A stretch of 64,000 bases of DNA from Shinisaurus crocodilurus (taxonomy: Eukaryota; Chordata; Lepidosauria; Squamata; Shinisauridae), in contig CM037876.1 of NCBI GenBank assembly GCA_021292165.1, positions 107,656,324-107,720,323 on the forward strand, written 5' to 3'. The position numbers and the translations under genes are program-made. The notes beneath the pieces were generated by a model. It ran no database searches. It saw only the letters and a list, made by a program, of their open reading frames with translations, and had not been told where the DNA came from. Positions 23,501 to 39,300 of this stretch are shown here, piece by piece (position 1 is the first letter of the stretch; each line of letters begins with the position of its first letter).

Positions 23501-26500
23501 ATAAGAGAATGGACTAAAAGTTTGGCAGTGTCTGTAGAAAGGTATGAGTTCCAGGTATCAACTAAGGAAGCATGAGCACCTTGTGTTCACCTTGAAAGGG
23601 ACTCAGTCCTTTGTGCAGAAAGGTAGATATTTTGCGCATGCTCCACACAAGTGTGCACAACAATGTTCATGGGTGCTCAAAGTGCCTGATTCCCCCTCCC
23701 TGCCCTGCCAATCTCCAAGCCCACAAACCTTCCATGGGGCAGGAGAAGGGAAAGGCAGCAGCAGATGTCTGTGGGTCCATACCCAGCACGGAAATGACGC
23801 TATTTGCTTCAATTTCTGCCAGGATGCTGGGAAGTAGTCACAGTCCCTTCCACTCATGGGTAATGGACCCCCTAAGTGCCTGCCGCCTCTCCCTTCTCCT
23901 GCTGCAGCTAGGTTTTAGGTGACCCCGTGTGGGCAGGAGCGGAGATAGCAGCGGGTGCTCAAGGATCCAGGCAAGCAGGCTTTGAGCAGGGCTCTGCTCG
24001 CCCTGATCCTGACCGCAAGGAGTCGGGGAGGGGTGTTTGCTTCTGCAAGCCTCCTTATGAGATTCCTTGTTGTGACATCACTATAATCAGCTGAAAGTGA
24101 TAAGACATGAAAGAGTCATGTCATGAAAGAGAAGCATCAAAGAGAACTCCAACATTCCAAACTGGAGAACAAAAAACAGCCACTTATCAAGAGATGTTGA
24201 TGTTGAAAAGGGTGAAAAACAGGAGAGGGGAAAAAAGCTCAATTTTAATGTTTGAGAGAATGGGTATTCGTCTAATGAGAGACTGCAGAGAAGTAAGCAG
24301 AGATTGAGGCAACAGAAGAAGGGGAACGATCCGGTAAAGAAGAGGAGGGTTGTAGGTCATCAGCATACGGATGGTACTGAAGACCAAGTGAATGGATAAT
24401 GGGACCAAGAGAAAGAATATTAAAAAAAACAAACACTAAAGAGAAGAGGGCTGAGAAGTCCTACAGAAAGAACAGATGAAGAAATGGAACCACTGGAAGC
24501 AACCTTAGATGAATGGATGGGAGACCCCTCCTCTAGTTTCCTGCATTGAGCAGGGGGTTGGACTCGATGGCCTTGTAGGCTCCTTCCAACTCTATGATCT
24601 ATGAATCTGTGAGGAAGATATGACTGAAACCAGGGGTAGATGTGTTAATCTGTTGCAACAAAAACAAGTCTTGTGGCACCTTAAAAACTAACAGATTTAT
24701 TCTGGCATCAGCTTTTGTGGACACTGTCCACTGGCCTGATGAAGTGGACAGTGCCCATGACAGTTGATGCCAGAATAAATTTGTTAGTGTTTAAAGTGCC
24801 ACAAGCCTCTATATTGTTTTTCATGAAAAACAGTACAGGAGAGAATAATGGGTGCTTCTAGATGGAGGGCTCCTAGCGCTAGCAACCAGAAGGCATTATG
24901 CAGTAGTTCCATCTTTCCTTAACAGATTTTCTGTGTTAAGGAAATCACTGAAGAGCGAACAGGGAGAGCTAGTAGGTGTTTGGCAGCGAAGTTCAGTAGA
25001 AATGATCCCTAACAAAATTTCAGTAGAAATGATCCCTAACAAAATTTCAGTAGAAATGATCCCGAACAAAATTTCCAGTCGCAAGAAATGATCCCTAACA
25101 TGTACACCAGTTGCTAGGGAACATGGGCGGGAGGGTGCTGTTGCACTCATATCCTTCTTGTGGGATCCTGTGGGCAGCTGGTTGGCCACTGTGTGAACAA
25201 AATGCTGGACTAGATGGACCCTTGGTCTGATCCAGCATGGCTCTTCGTATGTTCCTATAAGTGGACAGTGTGTGCTTAGAAGAGCCCATCAACTGGGCAA
25301 CTAAGGGAATAAGAAGAAGGAAGGGCCACTGCAGTAGTAGCAAAGTGGGAGGACCCATAAGGAAGAAAAAATGGGCAGATGCTGTTCAACAGTGGTGACT
25401 TGCAAGTTACACAGAATGTTTGTTTTCCTGCCTGAAGGTAACATGGTGCACATTTGCAGCAAGTGCAAGCTTGGTTGCATTACTAGAAGAAAAGGTAAGA
25501 AGTCTGGAACAGTGAGTGGCCACACTCCAAGGTATGAGAGAGAATGAAGAGTTCTTGGGCAGAACACAGGAGGCGCTGCAAGGACAACTGTGGGGGCATG
25601 AAGTTAGGCCAAGGGCTGCATGCAACCCTTGAGCCACAGGTTCCCCATCCCAGCTTTAAAGGGTGCCAAGGAGGCTCCTGGTAGTGTTAGCAGTCCCCAG
25701 GCTGATGAGACTTTTGGGGTTAATGGGGCCACCAGGATCCAAAGGGAGGCCATATTTTAATCCTGCTTGAGTGAGTTCAGAGAATGGTTTCAGTAATTCT
25801 TCCCTTAACCTTTAAGATGCCTCAAGGTATCCACCAATGTACTCTGCCTGTCACCTCCTTCCCTACTGTATTACTCCAGGGGCCTGGCCCAGCCAAGGCA
25901 CCTCACTTTAGCTTTGAGGACAACCTGGATGAAACAGAACCACTTGTGTGAAAGATAACACATAGTTTATTGAATACAATGATGAAATATGGATGCAGAT
26001 TATCAATAAACAAGCAAAGCAAAGCTTACACGCGCATCCTTTCAGTCGCATGGCTTCCTAATATGACAGACATCACTCCTGGGGCACCAGGGTGCTTAAG
26101 ACGCTTTCATGCTCCTCGTTCTAAGCCGAAAGCCAAAGGGCAAACTAGCAAGCTAAGGATTTTATAAAGTTCCTCTCTCCCCGTTTCAGAGGCTGTCAGT
26201 AAGCTACAAGCTAACCCCCCCGCCCTGCGAGACAAGGGGGTGGGTGGGGTGAAGATACTTCAGTAAAGCAAACAGTTTTCTTTTCCACAGCAAAAGCAGC
26301 CCTTATCTCAAGAATATAATTGGGGAAAACAGCTTCAAGGCATTTATCTCTGGTGCTCTTCCTATCAAGCTGAGGCTATGTAAGGCCCTGACATGGCTCC
26401 AAGAAACTATCCTGGCTTTTGGACACTGTGAAAGTTCACTATGCTATCTGTTGACCTGTCCTCGCCATTCTTCCGATACAGCCCATTCAATACACCTATC

Positions 26501-27288
26501 CACACTGTACCTGCCATGTCTGTGTGACTAACCATAGTAAATGATGTCCTAGCTACCAACTAGCAGCACCCTATCACTGAGCAGCGTGAAGTAGGTGGAG
26601 GGGGGGGGGGGAAACCCTTTCCCAGGCCGGTGGCTTACGCTGGCTCAGCTTGTCTGAGCGTGGAAAGCTAAGCAGGGTCAGGCCTGGTTATTACTTGGAT
26701 GGGAGACCCCTCCTCTAGTTTCCTGGATTGAGCAGGGGGTTGGACTTGATAGCCTTGTAGGCTCCTTCCAACTCTATGATCTATGAAATCTATGAAATTG
26801 CCAATCCAGGAAAGAAGCACAAAAATAACAAAAAACCCTACTTTGATCCAATAATGGCGACCAGCAAGCCCCACATTGCTAGCAATCAGGTGGGTGGGTT
26901 GTCAGCTGAAATGCCAAAGGGTCCTTAGGGTGTTCTTGCTTGGCTGCCTCCTCCCTGGCTCTGCAGCTGTTGCTCTGTACCCAGGATCATGCTCCTTCTG
27001 CAAAAGGGTGGGGCAAAGCAGTGCAGCTTTGCATGAGAAGAGGGGAGAAATGTTAATCTAGAAGAGTAATCAGAGAAAAAGAAGCAAAAGAACAAGTGTC
27101 CGATGAGAAGGAAGAAATAGCAGGAGAGGAAAGCACTATATAAGGAGAAGACCAGACAGAATAAATTTTATCCAAGAAGAGTTCACAAAAAGGAAGGAGG
27201 GGGAGGAGAGCAAACTGAAGAAGTGAAGTTAAAATAGGAAACGGATGCAGAATGATTCTGAGTAAAATAGAACTGCTGAGTTTAGGAC

Positions 27289-27319
<31 letters not shown>

Positions 27320-30300
27320 AGAAATCATAGACCTTTAATGAAAATAACCAAGAGAAGAACAGGTTTTCCACCAGAAATGTTCTGCAGAATGAGAAGCACT
27401 GAGATAATGAACATAAGGCAGGGGTCCCCAACCTTTTTGGACCTGCGGGCACATTTGGGAATTGAGAAACTGCTGTGGGCACCACCACAAAATGGTTCCC
27501 ATGGAGGATGGGGCTAGTCACTGCTGTGGGGGCCTGGCTAGTCAAACGTGAGCTGAAGACGTGATGCGGGGAGAGAAATAATGAGGCTAGCGGCTGGGAG
27601 GGAGGGGCAAACAGCAAGGCAAAGGGGTAGAGAAAGAGCAAGGCTAGAGGCTAGAAAGGGAGAAAGACTGCCCTAACATTTTCCAAAGTATTTATTTTTT
27701 AAAAAACTTTTTTGAAGGGGGCAGAGAGTGGAGAGCTTTGCCGGTGCTGTTGGAAGTTTCCGCAGGTGTTATGATGCCTACAGGCACCATATTGGGGACC
27801 CCTGACATAAGCCATAGTTGAGGGGGAGAGAGACTGTGAAATCAAGATGACACTGGAGCAAACCAGTAACATTTCTAGTATAGTGCAGAAAGGATATTCC
27901 TTTTTTTATGCTGTGCAGAACTGGCCATTCTAATGTTTCTAAGGCAGGTAACAGTATTGTGCATTTTCCCCATAGCTGGGAATATAGCCACTGCTTCCCT
28001 CTCATGAGATCAGGGGCAGTTGTCTTGTTTTGGGCTGTGAAGAATTTTAGGGAAATCCCACCAAAGGGTGAGGATTAAGTACACTTTTTAGACAGCAGCA
28101 CTCTTGGACCCTGCCAGTCCAAGAAGAGGGCCCACTTATGCTTCATGCAATCACTTATGACAAAGAACTACTGACAGACCTCTCACCTGCTGTGGACTCT
28201 TGTCCTTCATTAGGAGACCTATGTGGAATTCTATGGAATTCATGAACAACGCTCTGGAGAAATGGTCTAGGACATATGTGGCTGCTAAATAAGGAAGCAA
28301 GCGCCATTGCTGGAATGAAAATGAAATCTACATCAGGGGAAACTGGAAGGCAGACAAACGTCACTTAAAGCACTTTTCAAACAAACCAAGGAGATATTTT
28401 TATCCGCTCTGCAAGTTATATAAAAGCAATTTTTGGAACCCTCTTTCAATGATAGCTTAAATCCTACACAATCCTATTTCATTCTCCTCCCCCCCAAAGC
28501 ATGTAGAAAGATGAGCATAAGTCACATCAGAAAAGGGAACTGGACAATAATTTCATATTCATCTTTATTTCAAACCTCTTTTACATTGCTAAAGGAATAA
28601 AAAGTATCTTACGGCACAATCCTATGCATGTTCAAACAGAAAAAAATCCTACAACCCCCAGCATTCCCCTGCCAGCCATGCTCTCTGGGGCACGCTCAGA
28701 GTTATAGGACCTTTTTATGTGTAAACATGCATAGGATTTTACCCTTAGGCACTCAAATTACATCTCAAAAATCAGCACTCCTCATTAAACATGGAACTGT
28801 GCTGAGCTGAAAGCTTTTTCTCCCGATAACCATGGGCAGCTGCTACGTGCTGCCATCCAATTCCACACAAATCATTATTCTTGCTCATGAAGGATATTAA
28901 AGAAATATACCTAACTTTTGGTTTAGCAAAGCAACAATGAGCATTGCCCAGTTTTATGGCATTTGAAAGTAAAGTTCCTGTGAATATTAAAGAGAGATCC
29001 ATTGAGCTATGTGAGTCCTTCAAGCTAGGTTCTGTGCTGAGCTAGATGCCATGTGTAAAATTTACTACTTAATAGAGGTCCAGATTTTCACCTGCATTTG
29101 GTATTCGAGAACTGGTATTTCTTCATCTTCTGTTGGTCCAAACTGGCGTCGGGTAGCTGAGAAGCGAATTGCTATTGAAATGGCAAGCTTCAAATTGACC
29201 ACAGACATGGCTATAATCATAACTCTTCCATTAGACAAAGCACCAAGAGAAGCTCCTAAACGCCGCTTGCGATCCTGGAGAAATAAGACAGTACAAACAG
29301 AAAGGCTTTAGTTTAAAAACTTAAAAAAACATTTTATATCAACAAGTTCTCCAAAGTACACCAAGTGTTAACACTGAAAGGATAACCTAGTGTTTTAGGT
29401 TCTTAATCTTCATATACTGTAATAAACCTTAGTGAAAATCATCCAGCGAGCCTGTGAGGATGAACTAAAAGGATTAGCGAGTAAGAGGAATCCTTTGCTA
29501 ACAGAGATTAAGTTTGCGTATTAAGCTCACTCATGATAACGAAGCACAATTCATACCTTGAATGCACTTGTATATGCCCCCTCAGCTGTGACATCTCCAG
29601 TTTGGTTCAGCAAGTTTTCTTTTGGTATCCTGACATTGTGAAACATGGCAAACCTGCCAATTTAAAAGAATTCAGTTCAGAGGGCAGTATCCTACTGTGC
29701 CAGTGGGACCAACCACTCATACAATGGGGCATTACTGGTTCTAAAAGCAAGACAAAATGAGTGGAAACACTCGTCTCTGGAATAGGCCAGGTCAGCGGAG
29801 CAGCTCATGATCTGTAAACACGCATTTCCGCAGGTTTCTGGGATTAATTTTAGGACTTCTAATTCCCCGTTACACAAACAGTCATTTCCTGCTGGTGCAA
29901 CACAGTCAGTGGGACCACAGTGTCCTTGTTGGATACTGCCCAGAGAGGATACCTGTGGTTCAGAAGCGTTGTCTAAATCAAAAGTTGAATTCAGAGACAC
30001 ACACACATAGACAGACATTAGACCTTCTCAGAACCAAAACAGATGCGATGTTAAATGCATGAATGCATTTGATGTGTCTGGTTTTTTCCTTTCAAAATAA
30101 CAGTTGTGACAGCCTACCCACCCCCCACAAGATCAGAATCATGGTGCATCTCCCCACATACCGCCCGCTACATTCCTGATGATAATCCCCCCTTCCCCAA
30201 CTACTATTCACTCCTAAAAGGAAGCTCTCATTGGTGCCAATGGACGCTTCCTGGTCAGGGCCAATAGCAGCTTCCAGAGCAGGGGTTTGGCATGGGTAGG

Positions 30301-33300
30301 AAGGGTTAGCCACGTTTTTCTGCACACAAAAATATTGTTTCAGCAAATGTTTAACCGCAACTGATAATTAAATTTATTGGTAAAACTGTATACATTCCTC
30401 TTTTATTACCGTGCAAAGCCTTGCAGCTAAGAGCTGCTTTACAATTTAAATCAGATTGATATCAGATTCAAAAGTCCATAGACAATGATGACAAAGGAGA
30501 AGGTAAATAAATAGAACTCTGCCACCTGCTGGATAGCTGTTGGCAATACAGTCATGCCTTGGATTGAGAGCATAATTCGTTCCGGAAACGTGCTTGTAAT
30601 CCAAAACACTCTTATATCAAAACAAAATCCCCCCCAAAATTTGTAGAGATTTTTAATTTAAGCCGTACTACAGTACTTGTACTGCAAGATGTTGCTTGTA
30701 TATCAAGTAAAAAAAATATTAAATAAATATTTTAAAATTTGCTTGTCTTGCAAAACGCTCTCAAACCAAGTTACTTGCAATCCAAGGTATTACTGTATAG
30801 TCTTACAAAAATACCAGCAGAAAACCCCACCTACAATAGCTTAACCTGACTGCAATCATAGTATTTTGTCATAGAAAGATATAACAGAAAAATGTATTTA
30901 AGTTTATACACTGGTACATACACACATGCACCAGTGTGCATGCTGATGTATTCTCCCAGTTATTTTAAAAATCTTTTAAAGATTAATATTATTATATTAA
31001 TAACCCTCAATGGCTGGTTTGCATGACACAACCCCAAATTGGGAGTTGCATGTTCAAATCGCACCTGGCACTGGCACATGCTGTGGCTCCTGGTACATAT
31101 GCTGGCTGGGGCATGCTGTGAGTTGTAGGTCAATAACATCTGGGGACCCAAGGTTGGAGAACACTGGCTTAAATAATTCACCGTGAGCCACAGCATGTAG
31201 TGCGAACCACATCACTGCGTTCTTGTGTGCATGGTGTGTGTGTGTGTGTGTCTGTGTGTCTTACACGCAGGGTGCTGCATTGTACAGTATACAGGGTGCA
31301 CAAAACATATTAATAAAGTGTTACACAATTACTTTGGTGCAAGATGAGCAGAAAACACAAATGCCTTACACGGTTTCCATTCATCATAACTCCCTAGCCC
31401 CTGCACCCACCCTTCTGAATTTTTTCAGGATTCTTGCCTAGGGACACGGTTATGATGCTTGCCATTTCTAAAAAATGCCCCCGAAATCCATGGGGTTGGA
31501 GGGGGATTGAATCCCCTCCCCCCCAAAAGGTTTAAAAGACTCCCTTTGTGCAAAACTACTGCACCTATCCCTCTGAATTTTTTCATATTTCTTTCTTAGG
31601 ATCACTTCAATGATGTATGTCACTTTCATAACAATTGCTCACAAAGGACATAGGTGGATAAGTGGGTAGTTGAATTACTGTAAGTAAAACCATGGGTAGT
31701 TCCTTTTAAAAGAAAAAAATCAATTTGTAAAGGGTACTTGCACAAACATCACTGCATCTGAAATTTGAAATTGCATCTACTCAAAAGGTGCTATTGTGCC
31801 TGCAGATTTCATCCATAATCATTTGTTGATTTCCCAATGACAGTCAATGGGGGAACAAAACTTTGGATTTCCCCAAAAAGTGAGATTCTAATTTTCATCT
31901 GAGTTTAATCAGGTGATCTCCAAAGTGATCTCAGCCCAATCGGGCTGTTTTCCAAATAATATATTGCAAAATCCTTGCAAAATCTCAGACGACTGGGTTT
32001 GGACGACACAGCAACCCCCCGGACTGGGGGCTGTGTATTCAAAACGGTGGCTGGCATCAGAGGTTAAATAACCCACAATGGGCTGTCGTGTGGTGTGGTG
32101 TGGTCCAAAGAGAAAGCAAAGTATTATCATACAAAGACTAGAGACACAGAGGTGTGGTTCGCATGATCTAGGACTCAATATCATGATTGGTTTTTTTGTT
32201 TTTTTATTGAATTTTCCAAAACAACAACAAACATATTTGGCTTCCGCCTCATTGTCTGACAAACATTACCAATCCTTATCCAATCGAAGTTTCCTCTATT
32301 TTCACAGGGGGAAAAAATTCTATCACCTTACCAATATTCAGAAATCAAAACCCAAAGTCATTAAGTCACTTTTTTATTTTTATTTTTTTTTAATATCATG
32401 ATTGTTTAAGCTGCGGTGATCAAGCAAACTGGGTCAAAGAGATCAAAACAGAAACACAGAACTTAACCAAACCTATGAAACTAGAGTCAAACTAACGACA
32501 ACAAGAACAAGTTAAAAACACACACAAACAAATAGATTTTAGGAAGGGACGAGGATTTTCGGATAGGATTGGATTGGAAAGCATTTTAGGAAAAGATTGG
32601 TTGCAATATGGAAGGAAACTGTCAGTTAGAATAAGAAATACAGGCAAAAAACTTCTATGATGTGGCCAAGGGTGGATGGGGAGCACTTGGGGATGGGGTG
32701 TACATGCTGGCACACATCCCACCCCCACAGGTGCTGTAGGCTAACACCTGCATAGGGCTAAAGTGTCTCCAAATGCAGATACATTTCAGTGCTTGGGGAG
32801 GGGTGCGGCTTGGGGAAGGAAGTGGGCAGGGCCCACAGAGGGAGGCCAAGCCTCCACAGGCCAGTTGGGGAACCTCTGTGCCCCTCCAAGCACCAGCTGA
32901 GTCCCTTTCTCCGTGCAGAGAGAGGCTTGAAGTAATGCATCATGGGTGCCTCCTCGCACTGGACAGGAAATTCCCTAAAGTTACAGTTCTAAGGATTTTC
33001 GTTCTAGAGGTCTACACAAGTTGCTTATAAGTTCTGCCACGGTATTTTGTGGGCTTCAGTTGAAACAAAATATTTGGGTGTACTGTACACTTACCCATTA
33101 TCTAAACCATTCTGTCCAAGTTTCCTACCGATATCACCAACCAGCACTCCTGGCATAGGAAGAAGCGTTTTTGGATCTCGAATCTGTAACAAAAGCTCTT
33201 GTTACATACTCATGACATATTTCAAATCTATGAAAACGTTTACAAGAAGTTACTGAACCACCCCTTCAGTTCAGGTTAAGAAGAACTCTGGGCGGATTTA

Positions 33301-36300
33301 TTTTTGTAACTGTTTTAATGATCTATCACAAAGCATGCAAGAGACTGATATCAGGGGCCACCGAGTGCACCGAGCATGACCAAGAAATGGACTCCAGAGC
33401 GGGGTTAGTAGTGTGACTATATAGATTGGGGATGGCTCCATTTTAAATGGCTCTCACTGAGTTCTCTGGGACATAGTAAACAGGCTACAATATAGGGCAG
33501 TGTTCTCCAGCCTTTGGGAGTTGTAGGCCAAAAACATCTGGGGACCCAAGGCTGGAGAACACTGATATAGGACACGGGTTGAGAAAGGGATAAAGCTCTC
33601 CCCTACCCCAGACACTGGGGTCATCAGAGACTGGGGCCAGGCTTAGAGGGATGTCTCTTAGTGGACCCCTTACTTTCTCTCATGTGAGTGTACTCTGGGT
33701 CAGTGCTGTCGGTGGGTTTTGCCCCCAGTACAACTCCGACTTACAGGTGTCACAATGGATTTCAATACATTCAGCATATAATTGCTCTATTAGATGCTCT
33801 TCAGAAAAAAAACACATTTTGTTTACATGGTATGAGAGGCATGTGAGCTGCAGGGATGAGTGTGCCATTGTTGTGCTCTTCCTCCCCCATCTCTTCCCCT
33901 CCCCATTCTGGTCTTCATGGGTAGAAAGTAACACACGTGACCCAGCATAATACCATGTTCATACATCTCCCTGAACTCACTGTCTAAACCCAGGATGAAA
34001 GACCAATACAGACATTGAGTTCAAGGAGGTATACCCCAAGGCCATCAAATTCTGCTTGGGCAAAGCAGGGCAAGGGCGTAGAAATGTGTTTGTCTGAACA
34101 GGCCCAAAGGTGAAGGGCCCAGTCCTTTAATGGCATGATAGCAATATTCTGCAACTGCTATGCCACTGCTGCCATTTCCCCAGCGGGAAGCAGTAATATG
34201 GGGTTACCCAAGGCGCTGGAATAACGCATTGGTAAAGGATGAGGAGGTCTCTGGGGTAGTGGGTGAGGGGGGAAGGAAAAGCAGAATTATTTTCCAGGCA
34301 GCTCTACGCCCACAGAAGCTGGTCCAATTGAAATCAAGGGAAAGAGTACAGTAATACCTTGGATTGCAAGTAACTTGGTTTGAGAGTGTTTTGCAAGACA
34401 AGCAAATTTTTAAATATTTATTATTATTTTTTTGACTTGATAGACAAGCGATGTCTTGCAATACAAGTACTGTAGTACGGCTTAAATTAAAAATCTCTGT
34501 ACAAATTTTTTTGGGGGATTTCGTTTTGATATAAGAGTGTTTTGGATTACAAGCACGTTTCCGGAACGAATTATGCTCTCAATCCAAGGCATGACTGTAC
34601 TATTGACCTGCATGTGTTAAGAGAGAGAATTATCCTGTCTTCTATTTGTTACAATATTGCATCCTTCAGTGAATAGTTTAAGCACAGTACAGACATTAAA
34701 ACATCTGAATTTTCTAGTAACAGCAAACATGACATTTTTCTCCAACCACTTCACAGAATGTGTGGTGTCCACCTGTGAAATTATGCTGTGCAAATGGCAC
34801 AAGTGATCCAGTTTAATGAAACATTCTCACCTGTACGACAAAGGAATGCAATCCATGACACTGGCCATCTGGGGTATACAACTGAGCATAGACAACTGCA
34901 TGAGTTGCATTCTTCCCCATGTTGCCAACCCAAAACTTAGCAGCTTCGAAATCAGGTGAGTGAACAACAAATTCCTACACAGTTGAGAAGAGAAAACATG
35001 AATCTTGTAAGGTATTTTTCATCCATTATCAAAATACAAAGTTGGAGGAATCATTTGACCACCTCCACTTTCCATTATCAATGTGTCAGACAGAAACACA
35101 ATAGAAAATATTTCTACAGGAATTCTCACAACCAATCTTGCACATTTTAGGAACCATCAGAAGCTAATCCTGATGGTCATAAGTAGATTTAAATGCCACA
35201 TCACCATGCTTCTATCAGCTGATTAGGCATGGCAATGAGATGACATACTTCAGCAGAGGCACAGGTTATACCAGTCAATATGGACCCGGTTTGCATGTCA
35301 TGGCGGCAAATCATGGGTTATTTAATCCACAATTTGCAGGGATGCAAGCTCTGCATGAGCCGCTTCAGCTTACTGTAAACAATCTCCGCTTGGAGCGACA
35401 TGCGAACCCAGACTGTTAGGTTGTTTAGGGGCTAAACAACCCAGTGGTTATCCCATGATTTGTTTTTGGGTTAACCACTGGGTTGTTTAGCCCCTACACA
35501 ACCCAGCGGTCTGTGTTTGCACGTCGTCACACTGACAACCCTGATTGCTCTGATTGGAGATTGTTTACAGTAAGATGGGTGCACGTTCTGCAATTTTCCA
35601 CCGTTACGTGCAAACTGCCCATATAGGAAGTTCAAAACTGAATTAAAACACAAAAATTACAGTCAAAAGCTATTTCATATGCAGAACAGCAAAATAACCA
35701 AAGTACTTCTATCTTGTGTTTTTCAACTACTGGGTCTTCTACTTATTTGTTTCAAATGACTACATATCTTGCGATTTGGACTAGAACAAGTCCTGCTCTC
35801 TATTAATCCTATTGTCATCTTCAAAGTGCCCCACACATTTCTCATTACTGTATTATCTATGTGCCAAACCATGGGTTGTTTAGCCCCTAAATAACCCAGC
35901 AGCCTGGGTTTGGATGTCACACTGCAGGAGATGATTGTGGGTTGCTGAGCCAGTCGTGGGTTGCTGAGTAAAAGCAGAAGAGGCAGGTGCACTGAAGGCA
36001 GCACACCCGCTCTTTCTCGCTCGTCCCTGACAACCCATTGGTTTTTAAACCGATGGGTTGTTGTTATGTGCGAACAGCCTGAGAGTGTCAGGATACCCTG
36101 CTGAATGGGGTGGGTGGGGAAGAGATGGATCCCAAAAAATCAGGCAGAGGGAGCTTCTGCAAGCAGAGCACCCCCTCTCACAGACGGTCAGCCAAGTGTG
36201 AAATCCCAGGGGCGTTACAATTTTCCACATGGACTTGGTGCTGACCTATAACTTGTAAATGCACAGTAAAGTGTCATATGCACAGCATATTGCTTTGGAT

Positions 36301-39300
36301 GAATTTATTTTTGTGTGCCTGTCAATGGATTGTCAGATGTTATGTTGGCCCCATTATGTTGGTCACAAGTCATTTGCCAGAAAACCCTTTTTTCAGTTTC
36401 ATGTAAACATTACAGTAAGTTTGAAACTTGTCTATTAAACATTAGCTGTTTATGTATATTGTTGCAGTTAGTTTTAGAGAACACAAGTTACATGCAATTC
36501 TGTTATGTTGGTCACATCTTTTAAAACAAAAGAAAAAGAAAATATTTAAATGATTTGTGGCATACTTCTTGATTATTTTTGCAGGGGATACAAATCCAGT
36601 TTTAATTGGAATTAAAATAATATTAGCTAAAACACAAAATATTATGTAAAGAAGCTTATAACTGTTATGTTGGCCACTATGCAATTACCCTTAACAAGCA
36701 CCATCAACTCTTCAGCCTTAATTCAATGTAGTTACTCTCTCTTTCATTTCTATTGCAGTCTTGAAGAAATTTGTCCCCTTAATTCACATTAAGAGCGCAA
36801 TCCAATGGGGATGTCTGTAAGCCTCCGAACTCGAGGATTACGGGCATCCTATGAAGGGCCGGAGGAGCGTGGAGGCAATATTCGCCTCCCTGCTCCTCCT
36901 GATCTGCAGATCAGCTAGACCAGTGTTCTCCAACCTTGGGTCCCCAGATGTTTTTGGTCTATAACTCCCAGCATGCCCCAGCCAGCGTAGCTGGCTGGGG
37001 CATGCTGGGAGTTGTAGGCCAAAAAATCTGAGGATCCAAAGTTGGAGAACACTGAGGAAGACGGCTTATTTCAGCCGTCTAGCTGCAGCGTTTCAGATGG
37101 GGAGGTAAAGAGGCTAGAGTGCTGCCAGGATACATCATATCCTGGTGGGACCCAGCCTCCTCCTCTCCCCCAGAATGCTCTCTTTACCCCTTCTCCGAGG
37201 TCAGCCGTATGACCTCAGAGAAGCAGCCAGCGCAGTTCTTTCCACACCAGCTGTGTGTGTGTGTGAGGCGGATCCAAGCATGGATCTCCAGCTCCGAGGT
37301 TGGAGCTCTTTTCTGACCTCGGAGCTGGGAATCTGAAGCATTCTATGGCCTCTAGATGCTGTCTAGGGGGCCATAGGATTGCTCTGTAAATAACTTTGGC
37401 AGGTTCCAATAGATAAAAGATTAGAGTACAAAGTATTAGGGCTCAGAAGTACTAAGTATTACTTGAATAAAATGTTAATGACAAAATATTAAAGGAGAAT
37501 TTCAGTGGATTGCAAACTAACCTGTGTAGCTGGGTCATATCTAGCAGTAGTTCGTAATATTCTTCGTATTGCTACCGTGGCTTATTTCAGTCAGAGCAAA
37601 ACATCCAAAATTCTGTAGGCAAAATACACAAAATTAAGTTTAAGATGTGTAATTCAAGCCAGAGTATTGCAAAGGTTAAATAAATGAGGGCTCTCAATTT
37701 TAAAAGAGCTACACTGTGGCCTCAACTCATAATCTTCCAGCTGTTCATTTGTGAGCTTCAAGCCCTGACCACGTATGACTCAGGTTCACTCTTTGTCCTG
37801 TAGCTGGACAAAGGTCAAGCACCGCCCTGTGGCTTCACTCTGGGGAAGCTCATCATAGAGAAAGCATTTCTACATAGGCACCAGGAACAAGGGGCCGAGC
37901 ATGGTCCTTCTCTGGCTGAAGAGTCTCCACACAGAGCCCTGCAGTTATATTGTACAGCAGCTTAGTCCCCAGCCTTTCCATCTTCTCCTGGGGGTTGGAA
38001 GGAGAGGGAGAGGGGCTGAGCGAAATATATATATATTTATATATTACACTCACAAACACTTGCCTTTTAGAATCAAGTCTAAGGAAAGGTTAAGTGTTAA
38101 TTGCAGGTCAGCAACAGACAAAAACCCATATTCTTGTCAATGTATTGACAGCTCTCTCTCTCTATAATGGAGAATAATGGTATTCCAGTACTAACAGAGC
38201 AGAACTAATAAATTAAAATGAAGCTGCTTCACATTTTTAACAAGAGATTTTCAGATACTGCTTGTTAGAATGTGTTAATTATCCTTCATGCATTAAAACT
38301 TAATTCTAGTTTTAAAAGCAATGGCAACAGCACGAATTTAAATTAGATACATAGAAACAATTTCGAAGGATAAGTAAATACAGTTTTAAAAGAAGTACCT
38401 CCATATTTTCATTGTGTTTAATAAATTCACCATGTCTTTCAGAGCCTGTACTCTCAATTGCACTTTTGAATACCTGTAAATATTAAGACAAGGAACTGAT
38501 GTGAATGAGTAACAGATTTTTTTTTTAAAACGGACAGAGTTTTGGAAAGGACATAATGAAATGTTCAAAAAGGTATGAAGGTAATAATGCACCACCACTT
38601 GCAGCTCAAATAAATAGATAAGTTGTCCCCTCCCTTCTCCCCAGGAGGAAATGTTTTATATTGTTCTGCGGCAGCAATCACAGCGGACTTACAGGAAAAA
38701 TAGGTTCTGCTTATCCCCCCCCCCCCCCGCTCTGGTATCAGTTACACAATGAAGTTACAGAATATGCAAGAGAATCAAAATATTTAGACTATGTACAGGC
38801 AGTCCCCAGGTTATGAACAAGATCCGTTCGTAAGTCTGTCTTTAAGTTGAATGTGTATGTAAGTCAAAACAGAAGCTGCACAATGTTTTCAAAGTGTTGC
38901 AAACTGTCGCAAAGTATAGTGCGTGTGTGCGTAAGTACGAACCATTGTATTTAACCCAGATTTTTACATATATGGCGGTCCATTCTTAAGTATGAGTTGT
39001 CTGTAAGTCGGGACGTCCGAAACCCAGGGACTGCCTGTACTTCCTTGTTCTCAAGCAATATTGATTTCTTCTGTGGACACTGTCTCAAGAAGGCCAGAAA
39101 ATATTCCATAGCAAGCATAAGGAAGAGGCAAAGAACCCCACCAAAGTGTCATTCAGATAAGCTTTTTTTTTTCTTCCCAGAGGAAACAACCTTTGTTTCC
39201 TGAGCTTGCCGAAGATGCAGGGCTCTCAGATACCTCACACTCTTCTAAGGACTCCCCCCCAAATGATAAAGTCACCTAAGTGTACAACTAGAATTTTGGG

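Noticed and set aside
24896..25189. Repetitive small protein with SVEMIPNKI units
   Set aside because: The frame is open only because the minisatellite unit is 27 bp. No start context, splice sites or homology.
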